From NCBI GenBank assembly GCA_946413245.1, contig CAMKJS010000015.1, forward strand, positions 1 to 51,247: DNA of 51,247 nt, read 5' to 3'. Source of the DNA: an uncultured Clostridia bacterium (GTDB taxonomy: Bacteria > Bacillota > Clostridia > Christensenellales > Aristaeellaceae). The translations under genes and the position numbers were made by a program. The notes under the pieces are model-generated. The model did no database searches. It was not told where the DNA came from and was given only the letters and a program-made list of their open reading frames with translations. Positions 1 to 7,886 of the stretch are shown here, piece by piece (the stretch's first letter is position 1; the number at the start of each line of letters is the position of its first letter).

Positions 1-25
1 TTTTTCAGTTCACCGGTAATCATAT

Positions 26-1081
26 TCAGTCACCTCTGTTCCAGATATAGGATGTGTAGCGGCCACCGCCGATTTTGATGATCTCTCCGCTTTCCATGAG
101 GTTGGTCAGTGTCCGTTGTACGGTTCTCTCGCTGACGTCAGGACACAGCGCCATCATCTCCGCTTTAGTCATCTTTCTGCTGCTGTCGCGGATAATCTCT
201 TTGACACGGTCCGCCTTGGAAAGGCCCTTCGTAACAAGGATCTGAATTCGATTCGTGAAATCCCGGTATGCCGCAATGATGATGCCAAGCATATACCGCA
301 CGAAAGGCAGATAATCGTTTCCCTCCTCCTGCCATCCGGCGCCGCTTTCCTGCAAGGCTTCGTAATAGCTTTCCCTGTTGTCAGCAATCAGCTTCTCCAG
401 GCTGATATATTTGCCGACAAAATATCCGGACCGGTACAGGATCAGCAGCGTCAGCAGCCGGCTCATTCTTCCGTTTCCGTCATTGAACGGATGAATGCAG
501 AGGAAATCCAGAATAAAGATGAACATCAGGAGAAGCGGATCCATGTTCGGGTCTTTCAGGGCTTTATTGAACTCGTTACAGAGCGTTTCCATCGCTTCCG
601 GTGTTTCCCATGCAGATACCGGCTGGAAGCGAATCTGCCCGGTACCGTCCCGCATCTCCTCCGCCATGATATTGTCGCTGTTCTTATAGCTCCCGCCAAA
701 TCCGGGATTACTGAACTTATACAGATCCCGGTGCAGCTGGAGGATCATTCCGGGACGGATCGGAATAAAATCATAATTCTCATGAATGGTTGTCAGGACG
801 TCCCGGTAACCAGCAATTTCCCGTCCATTGCGGTTCCGCGGTGCTGTTTTGTTCCGGACGATCTTTTTCAGCCGTTCATCTGTAGTAATGATTCCCTCAA
901 TCCGGTTGGATGCCTCTGTGCTCTGGATCTTCGCAATCTCCGGCAGTTCAGACAGTGCATCCTCATGCGCTTGGATAAACAGATTCTGCTGTCCCTTCTG
1001 CTCATGGATCTGTGCCAGACAGGAAACGATCTCCGGAGTCAGCAGCTTCTGATAAGCCTCTTTGTAGTTCAGCGATCTCAT
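26..1081 (-). CDS. Fic family protein (AMPylator type) with C-terminal winged helix
   Basis: This 351-residue protein carries the full Fic motif HPFNDGNGRMSR at residues 197-208 (HxFx(D/E)GNGRxxR). The family transfers AMP or another nucleotide moiety from a nucleotide to a hydroxyl side chain of a target protein. An S-x-x-x-E-G sequence at residues 58-63 (SNRIEG) matches the autoinhibitory helix of class II Fic proteins, so the enzyme probably carries its own brake and needs no separate antitoxin. The last ~70 residues look like a winged helix (AEMMALCPDVSERTVQRTL), suggesting DNA binding and possible autoregulation. The ATG at 1081 gives the family's usual N-terminus. It lies divergent from vapBC, with a strong palindrome between them. 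The cellular target cannot be read from sequence. Confidence 0.93.
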   Translation of the reverse strand: MRSLNYKEAYQKLLTPEIVSCLAQIHEQKGQQNLFIQAHEDALSELPEIAKIQSTEASNRIEGIITTDERLKKIVRNKTAPRNRNGREIAGYRDVLTTIHENYDFIPIRPGMILQLHRDLYKFSNPGFGGSYKNSDNIMAEEMRDGTGQIRFQPVSAWETPEAMETLCNEFNKALKDPNMDPLLLMFIFILDFLCIHPFNDGNGRMSRLLTLLILYRSGYFVGKYISLEKLIADNRESYYEALQESGAGWQEEGNDYLPFVRYMLGIIIAAYRDFTNRIQILVTKGLSKADRVKEIIRDSSRKMTKAEMMALCPDVSERTVQRTLTNLMESGEIIKIGGGRYTSYIWNRGD

Positions 1082-1164
1082 TCAATTCCCCATCTCAACA
1101 GTCAACATGGCTGTTTACGCCTGATTTGGCTATATTATTGCATTCATTCAATCAAAAGACAAAT

Positions 1165-1199
1165 CAATATAGCCATTTATTGAGCAAATGGCTATATTG
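1165..1199. promoter_or_regulatory. 14-bp inverted repeat upstream of fic, likely operator
   Basis: CAATATAGCCATTT (1165-1178) and AAATGGCTATATTG (1186-1199) are exact reverse complements around a 7-base spacer. A further half-site, TTTGGCTATATT, lies at 1125-1136, nearer the fic start. The arrangement sits 84-118 bases upstream of fic and fits a dimeric regulator, perhaps the winged helix of Fic itself. The assignment to fic rather than vapBC is inferred from distance, since vapBC has its own palindrome. Confidence 0.55.
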
Positions 1200-1291
1200 A
1201 AATATGGCAGTTGTCCTTTGTGTGCCATTTTATGAGAGGACAAAAGGAAAGCATTTGATGTAACATTTGTGTGAAGGCATCAAAATAATGA

Positions 1292-1321
1292 TTGACATTG
1301 CAATATATCATGATATATATT
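1292..1321 (+). promoter_or_regulatory. vapBC promoter with overlapping palindromic operator
   Basis: TTGACA at 1292-1297 and TATATT at 1316-1321 form a -35/-10 pair with an 18-base spacer. A perfect 16-bp palindrome, ATATATCATGATATAT (1303-1318), fills the spacer and runs into the -10 box. This is the classic position for VapB-VapC autorepression. vapB starts 20 bases downstream behind a GGAGG box. Confidence 0.7.
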
Positions 1322-1341
1322 AATAACGGAGGTGGACTCAA

Positions 1342-1572
1342 ATGTCGACAACGCGCGCGTTTATGACCGGAAGGAGCCAGGCTGTCCGGATTCCCAAGGA
1401 ATACAGGCTTCCTGACGAAGAAATATTTGTAAATCGGATCGGTAATACAATCACCCTGACCCCTGTCAGCAAATTAAAGGAGTCTTTTGCGGAAAGTCTG
1501 CGAATGTTTACGGATGATTTCATGGAAGATGGTCGTCCTCCTCAGATTGATGCAAAGAGGGCTGAACTGTAA
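1342..1572 (+). CDS. vapB: VapB antitoxin, AbrB/SpoVT-type
   Basis: This 76-residue protein has an N-terminal swapped-hairpin AbrB-like DNA-binding motif (TRAFMTGRSQAVRIPKEY, then a short beta segment ITLTP). The acidic, Phe-rich C-terminal tail (residues ~46-76) would wrap the toxin. It should neutralise the VapC encoded next and repress the operon through the palindrome at 1303-1318. The start is set by GGAGG at about 1328-1332. Its stop codon overlaps the vapC start (TAATG), so translation of the two is coupled. Confidence 0.9.
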   Translation: MSTTRAFMTGRSQAVRIPKEYRLPDEEIFVNRIGNTITLTPVSKLKESFAESLRMFTDDFMEDGRPPQIDAKRAEL

Positions 1573-1970
1573 TGTACATGTTGGACACCAACATTCTGGT
1601 CCGGGCCATCCGTCATCCGGATGATCCGGTTTGCAGCCGGATTTATCAGGAATACGGCGAAAACCTTTGTATCAGTTCTATTACATATGCGGAACTGGTA
1701 TATGGTGCAAAACACAGTTCCGACTATGATAAAAACATTCAGGCAGTGCAGGTTTTATTATCCGGAATTTATATTCTTCCCTTTGATACGTCTGCCGCAT
1801 ATGAAGCCGGTGATGTTCTGGCTTATCTCGCAACAATCGGTAAACCAATCAGCGACAGAGACGCCCTGATCGCGGCACATGCCCGTGCACTTTCCATTCC
1901 ACTGGTTACGCATAATACCGGTGAGTTCAGCCGGGTTCCTGGCCTGATTCTGGAAGACTGGCTTAAATGA
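1572..1970 (+). CDS. vapC: VapC toxin, PIN-domain ribonuclease
   Basis: This 132-residue PIN-domain protein is the usual VapC length. The acidic residues expected to bind Mg2+ are Asp5 (MLDTN), Glu41 (YAEL) and Asp97 (SDRDALIAAHA), with the family C-terminal block THNTGEFSRVPGL. VapC proteins are Mg2+-dependent RNases that often cut tRNA or 23S rRNA. The specific RNA target here is unknown. It overlaps vapB by one base. Confidence 0.92.
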   Translation: MYMLDTNILVRAIRHPDDPVCSRIYQEYGENLCISSITYAELVYGAKHSSDYDKNIQAVQVLLSGIYILPFDTSAAYEAGDVLAYLATIGKPISDRDALIAAHARALSIPLVTHNTGEFSRVPGLILEDWLK

Positions 1971-2027
1971 GTACATGCTTGAATTTAAAGTTTCCTTTTC
2001 AGGAGTATCATGAAAGGAAGTGAGAGC

Positions 2028-3164
2028 ATGAGAAAAAAAACGGTTTTTCTTCTTTTCATTGCTTCTATTATACTGATTTCAACAACTTCTCTGGCAGAAT
2101 ATGAACAGTACCGCCTGACAGAACCCTATGAACTTTATTGCGGACCGTATACTACGGTTTATCCGCTCGATCCGCATAATGTGATTGTTCGCATGGCTCC
2201 GCCCGAAGCAGTACCATGGCGTGTGGAATGGTATCGGGACGGCCAAGTAATCAGGAGCCTGGAAGCATCCGGAGATTATGACAGTGTCTCACCCGCCATT
2301 CCTATATTCGAAATGAACGGATCAATTACGATGCTTTGCCGTATTCCCGGAGAAGATCAGGAAACAGAGAAATACCCGCCGCTGAACGCGAAAGCTCAAT
2401 GGACTGACAGCGGATTGTCGTATATCACGCCATTGTCAGAACATCTGAAAGCGGCCCGGTGCGGCAATCGCATCGTCTTCTATGAAACAGATCAATATGT
2501 CCGTATTACCTGCAATGGGAAAGATACGTTCGTGTCCCGCGAACTTGCTGACATATTCAGAATAAAAACGACCAGAACATCCTGTATCGCGCTTGCGGAT
2601 GAAGTGTTTCTGATTCCGACGAGAAAAGACGGATTGCTTTGCCTGGACCACGGAATGATCCGGTACAAACTTGACGAATCTTACTATGGGCAGGAAATGC
2701 TGCCGGATGGACAGGCAGGATTTTTCTCCTGCGAATGGGACTATGTCGACTGGTCATCCGACAGGGATACCACTCCCGTAAGACTTGTGCATATTGACAG
2801 AAACGGGCAGCATGATAAGACTTATTTGCTGCAGGGGGATCATATTGCTGTCACGCCCTGTCAGGTTCATATCAGCTCAGGCAATAAAAACATTATCCTT
2901 TACGGCAGTGCGGCTGATCCTTCCGGTGGCGTTTTCGCGGTATTTGCAATGACGCTGGATGAAAACATGTCCATGACAAATCTGGATGTCTGGGATATTG
3001 ATCCGGACTATACCGGATATGAAGCGGCAATCCGCCTGACGCCCGGCGGATACCCCTATGTGTATATTTATAGTCTTGATCAGCAAGGATCAGTTCAGCC
3101 CGCAGTCGTTCCTTTTTCCATGCTGGAAAAGAGCGAAAATGATTATGGTATCATTCTGAAATAA
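2028..3164 (+). CDS. Secreted protein of unknown function
   Basis: I do not recognise this ~378-residue family. The N-terminus (MRKKTVFLLFIASIILISTTSLAE) is a signal peptide with a likely signal peptidase I cut after SLA, so the protein is exported. The rest is rich in Tyr, Asp and beta-prone segments with several internal cysteines. There is no lipobox, C-terminal anchor or clear catalytic motif. A start at 2028 is preferred because AGGAAG lies 7 bases upstream. The in-frame ATG at 2010 has AGGAG only 4 bases away and would give a poorer signal peptide. It follows vapC by ~57 bases with no obvious promoter. Confidence 0.75.
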   Translation: MRKKTVFLLFIASIILISTTSLAEYEQYRLTEPYELYCGPYTTVYPLDPHNVIVRMAPPEAVPWRVEWYRDGQVIRSLEASGDYDSVSPAIPIFEMNGSITMLCRIPGEDQETEKYPPLNAKAQWTDSGLSYITPLSEHLKAARCGNRIVFYETDQYVRITCNGKDTFVSRELADIFRIKTTRTSCIALADEVFLIPTRKDGLLCLDHGMIRYKLDESYYGQEMLPDGQAGFFSCEWDYVDWSSDRDTTPVRLVHIDRNGQHDKTYLLQGDHIAVTPCQVHISSGNKNIILYGSAADPSGGVFAVFAMTLDENMSMTNLDVWDIDPDYTGYEAAIRLTPGGYPYVYIYSLDQQGSVQPAVVPFSMLEKSENDYGIILK

Positions 3165-3194
3165 CCCGATGATCAGCAAAACAGGAGGATGACT

Positions 3195-3671
3195 ATGTTC
3201 AGGTCAATGAGACGATTTAAACAGCAGATCAGCGATGCCGAATGCATCCGGATTCTGCAGGAAGAGAAGCGCGGCGTGCTCTCAATGCTGGGAGAGGACG
3301 GCTATCCTTATGGCATTCCCCTGAATCACTGGTATAATCCCGAAGACGGAAAAATCTACTTCCATGGTGCAAAGACAGGGCATAAGATCGACGCCATCGC
3401 CAAATGTAACAAGGTCAGCTATTGCGTCTGGGATGCCGGATACCGCAAAGAAGGCGAATGGGCACTGAATGTGAACAGCGTCATCGTCTTTGGACGGATC
3501 AGCCTGGTCACGGATGAAGAAAAGGCGAAACTGATCGGCTATAATCTATGCCGAAAATTTACGGACGACGAGGAATACATACAGCATGAACTGCAGAACG
3601 CGCTTCCCCGGGTACAATGCCTGGAACTGACGATTGACCACATGACAGGAAAACTGGTAAATGAATCATGA
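3195..3671 (+). CDS. Pyridoxamine 5'-phosphate oxidase-like / NimA-like flavin protein
   Basis: This ~158-residue protein matches the flavin-binding split-barrel family that includes 5-nitroimidazole reductases (NimA). Typical blocks are GVLSMLGEDGYPYGIPLN, IYFHGAKTGHKIDAI and the later FGRISLVTDEEK. It probably binds FMN and may reduce small molecules, but the substrate cannot be predicted. GGAGG at 3184-3188 touches the ATG at 3189, leaving no spacer, whereas the next ATG at 3195 has a 6-base spacer and is chosen as the start. The stop overlaps the next gene (ATGA), indicating a coupled operon with the glycosylase. Confidence 0.85.
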   Translation: MFRSMRRFKQQISDAECIRILQEEKRGVLSMLGEDGYPYGIPLNHWYNPEDGKIYFHGAKTGHKIDAIAKCNKVSYCVWDAGYRKEGEWALNVNSVIVFGRISLVTDEEKAKLIGYNLCRKFTDDEEYIQHELQNALPRVQCLELTIDHMTGKLVNES

Positions 3672-4483
3672 TGATTACGATTACTGATGATTTTGATCCG
3701 GAGAAAATCGCTGCAAGCGGGCAATGTTTCCGCTGGCGGAAAGTCGATGAAAAGACTTACCGGATCATCGCCGCGGATCACTGCTTATACATCTCTCAGG
3801 ATGGGGATCAGACCTATCAGGTGGATTGTGATGAAAGCACCTTTCAGACCGAATGGTATTCCTATTTTGATCTGGACGAGAGCTATCAGGCCGTCCGGGA
3901 GCGGATTGCTCCGGAGCAGGATCCTTTTTTATGGCAGGCTATGGAACACGAAAAGGGTATTCGTATTCTTCGGCAGGATCCCTGGGAGATGCTGATCACT
4001 TCTGTCATCACGCAGAACAGAAATATTCCGGCTATTCAGCGCTCCATAGAGCTGCTGTCTCAGGTGTGCGGAAACCGTCAGTATGATTCCAGGGGCCACG
4101 AATTTTTTGTCTTTCCGACTCCCGGTCAGATCGTCGCGCTGAACGAACAGCAGCTGCTTGACTGCAAGCTTGGCTATCGATGGAAATATGTACACGCTGC
4201 CGCTGAGGCCGTCGCGGATGGGAAAATAAACCTCCTGAAGCTTCAGAAAGCAAGCTGTGGCGAGGCAGTCCGGCAACTGACCGGAATATACGGAATCGGG
4301 AATAAGGTCGCAAACTGCGTCGCTTTATTCGGCCTTCATCAGCTGGATGCGTTTCCTCAGGATGTATGGATTAACAGGGTTCTGGAAAACGAGTATCCGA
4401 ACGGATATCCGTTTGAAAGCTACAGTCCGTACAACGGGGTTTATCAGCAGTACATGTTCGCATATTACAGAAATCATCCATGA
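3668..4483 (+). CDS. ogg: 8-oxoguanine DNA glycosylase / AP lyase, OGG1 type
   Basis: This 271-residue protein has the N-terminal OGG fold (SGQCFRWRKVDEKTYRI) and a helix-hairpin-helix glycosylase domain. In GIYGIGNKVANCVALF the Lys at about residue 213 corresponds to the catalytic Schiff-base lysine. In AFPQDVWINR the Asp at about 231 is the conserved catalytic aspartate. The family removes 8-oxoG from DNA and nicks the strand by beta-elimination. It overlaps the preceding flavin protein by four bases, so a shared role in oxidative or redox stress is plausible but inferred. Confidence 0.9.
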   Translation: MMITITDDFDPEKIAASGQCFRWRKVDEKTYRIIAADHCLYISQDGDQTYQVDCDESTFQTEWYSYFDLDESYQAVRERIAPEQDPFLWQAMEHEKGIRILRQDPWEMLITSVITQNRNIPAIQRSIELLSQVCGNRQYDSRGHEFFVFPTPGQIVALNEQQLLDCKLGYRWKYVHAAAEAVADGKINLLKLQKASCGEAVRQLTGIYGIGNKVANCVALFGLHQLDAFPQDVWINRVLENEYPNGYPFESYSPYNGVYQQYMFAYYRNHP

Positions 4484-4615
4484 ATTCCGTCAAATGTGCC
4501 AAATGTGCTATATGCCTGTTTTTTTGCCTGCAGCTTCCATTCCGGCATCTGTCTGCGTATCAAAATATGAAACCGGAAATCAGACAGCTGCTTCGCAGCA
4601 GGAGGGAGAATAAAG

Positions 4616-4759
4616 ATGGAAAACAAGCAGAAAGAACAGGCCCAGAAAGAACTGAATCTGAATGAACTCGAGAAGGTAAACGGCGGACTGGTTATCCCTG
4701 TCGATCCTGATGACGAAGATGACGATGACAACAGCGGCGGCGCCACCGGCCACTGGTAA
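4616..4759 (+). CDS. Small peptide with double-glycine leader (RiPP/bacteriocin-like precursor)
   Basis: The ATG at 4616 follows a strong GGAGGG (4601-4606) at 9 bases and encodes 47 residues. Residues 1-24 (from MENKQKEQ, ending ELNLNELEKVNGG) look like a class II bacteriocin or RiPP leader: charged, helical, with L-x-x-L-E-x-V-x-G-G. Such leaders are cut after GG by C39 peptidase domains of ABC exporters. The predicted product of ~23 residues begins LVIPVDPD, contains a run of Asp and Glu, and ends GGATGHW, with no Cys. No modification, immunity or transport gene is adjacent. An NHLP-type C39 exporter lies at 44811-49228. Reading it as an exported peptide is inference. Confidence 0.7.
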   Translation: MENKQKEQAQKELNLNELEKVNGGLVIPVDPDDEDDDDNSGGATGHW

Positions 4760-4773
4760 TGAAAGCTTCCTGA

Positions 4774-4789
4774 TCCGGGGTTTTCCCCA
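4774..4789. terminator. Weak hairpin between convergent genes
   Basis: GGGG-TTTT-CCCC (4777-4788) followed by ATTATT lies between the small peptide gene (+) and the metallophosphoesterase (-). The stem is only four G-C pairs, so terminator function is uncertain. Confidence 0.3.
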
Positions 4790-5530
4790 TTATTGATCCG
4801 CGTAAAACGGCTTTTCGTCCTCCAGGCGCAGCAGCATGGGGTGCCATCCCGGGCCGTTTGCCGCTCCCGTATCAATATTGATCCATGTTGCGGTTTTGAT
4901 CATCTGCTGTTTATATTGTTTGCCGTAATACGCAGTGGGTGTATGGCCGAACACGGTTCTGGTTTTCTGAAAATAGTGATCGTTCAGCTGCGGACGATTC
5001 CACAGCAGATCCTCCGGAGAATATTCCGATAAACGTTTGGAAGATTCAAAACGTCCAAGCCCGGAATGCGTCAGCAAATAACGCTGTCCGGGCACTTCGA
5101 CAACCTCGTACAACGGAGCTTCCTCCAGATAATCGATGATCTCCCGGGCAGTATCGGGATCCGCGCTGAACAAATCACGCAGCGCTTTTATAGTCGGTTC
5201 CGCCCCGTTCATCATCCACGCGGACAGCAGGCTCATCCTGTCCTGATCAAATTGTGCGATGCTCTCGTCTGTAATGATATCAAAAAGGAATTTACACGCC
5301 AGCAGCAGGGCTTCATGATTGCCGAGAATCATCCGCACATTGACTTGCTGCAGCATCCAGCGAAGCATGGCAACGCCGCCGTCTCCGTTGCGATCGATCA
5401 CGTCTCCCAGAATGATCAGATCGTCGGTATCGGAAAAGCCGGCGGAATGCAGCAATTGCTGAAATTGTTCCAGCGGATAGCCATGAAGATCAGAAGATAC
5501 ATAGGTCATACTTACACCGTTTTCTCGCAT
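4790..5530 (-). CDS. Metallophosphoesterase, Ser/Thr protein phosphatase-like
   Basis: The ~246-residue calcineurin-like phosphoesterase shows its metal-binding blocks in order: SDLHGYP, GDVIDRNGDGG, GNHEALL, LTHSGLG and FGHTP. It should hydrolyse phosphomonoesters or phosphoproteins using a two-metal centre; substrate unknown. Three starts are possible. A GTG at 5584 overlaps the LRR stop codon (GTGA). An ATG at 5530 has GGGAG 6 bases upstream and is preferred. An ATG at 5509 matches the usual family N-terminus MTYVSSDLHG but has a weak binding site. Confidence 0.85.
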   Translation of the reverse strand: MRENGVSMTYVSSDLHGYPLEQFQQLLHSAGFSDTDDLIILGDVIDRNGDGGVAMLRWMLQQVNVRMILGNHEALLLACKFLFDIITDESIAQFDQDRMSLLSAWMMNGAEPTIKALRDLFSADPDTAREIIDYLEEAPLYEVVEVPGQRYLLTHSGLGRFESSKRLSEYSPEDLLWNRPQLNDHYFQKTRTVFGHTPTAYYGKQYKQQMIKTATWINIDTGAANGPGWHPMLLRLEDEKPFYADQ

Positions 5531-5580
5531 GCAGCTCCCGTGATCCATTCCGGTCACAGGGCGCCGCGCGATCGTCTGCG

Positions 5581-7767
5581 TCACTTGACGCCGATAAACT
5601 TTACCTTGCTTCCCATACCGCGCTGAAGCAGCAGCTTTTTATAGGCCTTCAGCTTGCTCGCGGGGCACCTGACCACGGCCCTGCTGTAGATCCCCTTGAA
5701 GGCGTTGGCGCCCACGGTCCTCGCGGTCAGCTTTTTCGTCAGAATATCGACGGCCTTCAGCTTTTTGCAGCCGTAGAACGCCGTTTTGCCGATCGTGCTC
5801 ACCTTCTTGCCGAAGGAGAAACCCGTCAGCGCGGTACATCCCCTGAAGGCGGAATCCCCGACAGTTACCAGTCCCGCGCCGCCCTTGACGGTTTTCAGCG
5901 CGGCGCAGTTCATGAAAGCGCTCTTCCCGATCGTCTTCACCTTGCTTTCAAGGGTAAACGCCGTCAGCGCGGCGCAGTTCCGGAACGCGGAATCCCCGAC
6001 GTTCACCAGCCCGGTGCCGCCCCTGACGGTTTTCAGCGCGGCGCTGTCCATGAAGGCGCTCTTCCCGATGGTCTTCACGTTTTTCCCGATAGTCAGGGTC
6101 TTCAGGCCGGAGCCCTTACAGGCTGCAGCCGCGATTTCCGTTACCTTGTAGCCCTGTGCTTTCAGCTTCACGGCCTCCGGGATCACCAGGGAGGTCTTCT
6201 TCCTGTTGGTCAGCCCGGTGAGTACCGCGGTCTTCGCCTTATGATCCAGCTTGTAGATTCCGCCGCTGACCCTGATCTCGGAGGGCAGTTCCGGCGTCGG
6301 CTCCTTCTCCGGCTTGCTGACCGTATCTCCCGCCGTAACGGTCACCGCCGGATCGATGTACAGCAGAATATATTCATCCGCGTTCTCAAAGAAATCATAG
6401 TCTCCCGCGTCGTCCTTCACGTGGGTCCGCGGTTTCGTCTTCACCAGCTGTGTCAGCAGTTTGCAGGGGGTTACGTTCACCGCCGACAGGTTATTGTACC
6501 GGCAGTCCACATAATAGAACGTATCCGAAGTCGGCAGCTTCAGGGACGTCAGCTTGTTTTTGTAGCAGTAGAGCGACATCATGCTGCTGTTTTTCCCCAG
6601 ATCCAGGGCGGTCAGCCTGTTGTTCGGGCAGGTCAGACCCTCCAGCGACGTACAATCGGACACATCCAGCGCTGTCAGCTGGTTATTGCCGCACGTGAAC
6701 CGGTACAGCTGCGTACAGCCGCTTACATTCACGGAAGACAGCTTATTGTTTTCACAGTGCAGGTATAACAGCTCCTTCTTACCGCTCAGATCCAGCTCCG
6801 TCAGCTGATTATTGCGGCAGAACAGCTCCGTCAGCTGAGACTGATCTGTCAGCTGCAGCGACGTCAGCTGATTGTCGGAACAAGCCAGGGATATCAGCTT
6901 CAGAGAGCCGCTCAGATCCACCTCTGTCAGCTTGTTGGTGGAAAAGTCCAGACGTTCCAGCAGCGCCAGGCCGCTGATCCGGAGGCTGGTCATTTGATTG
7001 TTGATGCAGACAAGCGAGGTCAGCATCGTGTTGTTCCGCAGATCCAGTTCCGCCACATTGTTGGTGGAGCAGCGCAGCATTGACAGCGCCTTATTCTGGC
7101 TCACGTCCAGCGCGGTCAGCTTATTTACATCGCACTCCAGCTGCGTGAGTGCTTTGCAGCTGCTGACATCCAGAGACGTCAGGCCGTTCCAGTCGCAGCG
7201 CAAAGACTTCAGCGACGGAAGTCCGGTTACTTTCAGATCGGTGATCTGGTTATTGTTGCAGTACACGGCTGTCAGCGCCGTAGCGGCTGTGACATCCAGC
7301 GTTGTCAGGCTGTTGTACGCGCAGTCCAGCGTCTTCAGCGCGGCATTCCGGCTTACGTCCAGTTCTGTCATCCAGTTATGGTAGCAGTAAAGGGATTCCA
7401 GATTGACGCATCCGCTGAGGTCCAGTGCCGCCAGTTTGTTGTACGAGCAGTTCAGATTCGTCAGGGCGATATTCCGCATCAGATTCAGCTCTGTCAGCTT
7501 ATTGTTGTTGCAGAAAAGGCTCTTCAGCGACGAAAAGAACTCGATTCCCTGCAGGCTTTCGATATTCATGGCGGAGACGTTCATCTCTGTCACAGCGGCA
7601 ATTTCTTCCACGCTCAGCACGTCGTCCCCGTCCGTGTCGTATGCGCGGACAGCCTCCCGGAAAATCTCGTCCGGAAAGGTTCTCTCGAGAATCTGAACGT
7701 CCGCCAGCGCGCACGCGGCGACGCACAGCGCCGCGAGAATCACAAGAACTCCAAGGATTTTCTTCAT
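5581..7767 (-). CDS. Secreted leucine-rich repeat protein, internalin-like plus BspA-like repeats
   Basis: This 728-residue protein starts with a signal peptide (MKKILGVLVILAALCVAACALA). An EF-hand-like loop, DTDGDDVLSVEE, follows near residues 44-55. About 17 repeats of ~21 residues come next (pattern L-x-x-L-x-C-x-x-N-x-L-T-x-L-D-V), then a short linker, then BspA-type 23-residue repeats (IGKSAFMxCAALKTV). There is no sorting signal or surface anchor. Such proteins usually mediate binding to surfaces, proteins or glycans; the partner is unknown. A near-identical 138-bp tandem unit lies at about 5850-6090. GGGGAGG precedes the ATG and a promoter lies at 7858-7886. Confidence 0.88.
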   Translation of the reverse strand: MKKILGVLVILAALCVAACALADVQILERTFPDEIFREAVRAYDTDGDDVLSVEEIAAVTEMNVSAMNIESLQGIEFFSSLKSLFCNNNKLTELNLMRNIALTNLNCSYNKLAALDLSGCVNLESLYCYHNWMTELDVSRNAALKTLDCAYNSLTTLDVTAATALTAVYCNNNQITDLKVTGLPSLKSLRCDWNGLTSLDVSSCKALTQLECDVNKLTALDVSQNKALSMLRCSTNNVAELDLRNNTMLTSLVCINNQMTSLRISGLALLERLDFSTNKLTEVDLSGSLKLISLACSDNQLTSLQLTDQSQLTELFCRNNQLTELDLSGKKELLYLHCENNKLSSVNVSGCTQLYRFTCGNNQLTALDVSDCTSLEGLTCPNNRLTALDLGKNSSMMSLYCYKNKLTSLKLPTSDTFYYVDCRYNNLSAVNVTPCKLLTQLVKTKPRTHVKDDAGDYDFFENADEYILLYIDPAVTVTAGDTVSKPEKEPTPELPSEIRVSGGIYKLDHKAKTAVLTGLTNRKKTSLVIPEAVKLKAQGYKVTEIAAAACKGSGLKTLTIGKNVKTIGKSAFMDSAALKTVRGGTGLVNVGDSAFRNCAALTAFTLESKVKTIGKSAFMNCAALKTVKGGAGLVTVGDSAFRGCTALTGFSFGKKVSTIGKTAFYGCKKLKAVDILTKKLTARTVGANAFKGIYSRAVVRCPASKLKAYKKLLLQRGMGSKVKFIGVK

Positions 7768-7857
7768 CGCGTTTTCCTCCCCATCCTGTCAGGTTCCGGG
7801 TCCGGCAAACCAGGCTCTGCTCTGTCTCCGGTCAATATGTCGGTTTCTCTGGCTCCG

Positions 7858-7886
7858 ATTATATCAGATTTGTGCTGTCCGCGCAA
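7858..7886 (-). promoter_or_regulatory. Promoter of the LRR gene
   Basis: Read on the minus strand, TTGCGC (7886-7881) and TATAAT (7863-7858) are separated by 17 bases. The -35 box begins immediately after the araC-family stop codon, so the LRR gene can be transcribed independently. The box closely resembles the promoter of the DUF4091 gene at 10564-10591. Confidence 0.65.

Noticed and set aside
1303..1318. An insertion-sequence end in the A/T-rich palindrome before vapB
   Set aside because: No transposase or target duplication is present, and the position over the promoter fits a VapBC operator.
4347..4665. Alternative frames overlapping the end of the glycosylase gene and the small peptide gene
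   Set aside because: They conflict with a well-supported glycosylase C-terminus and with the strong GGAGGG placed for the ATG at 4616.
6960..7500. CRISPR-like regular repeats
   Set aside because: The ~63-base periodicity is the coding DNA of 21-residue leucine-rich repeats, not identical repeats with unique spacers.
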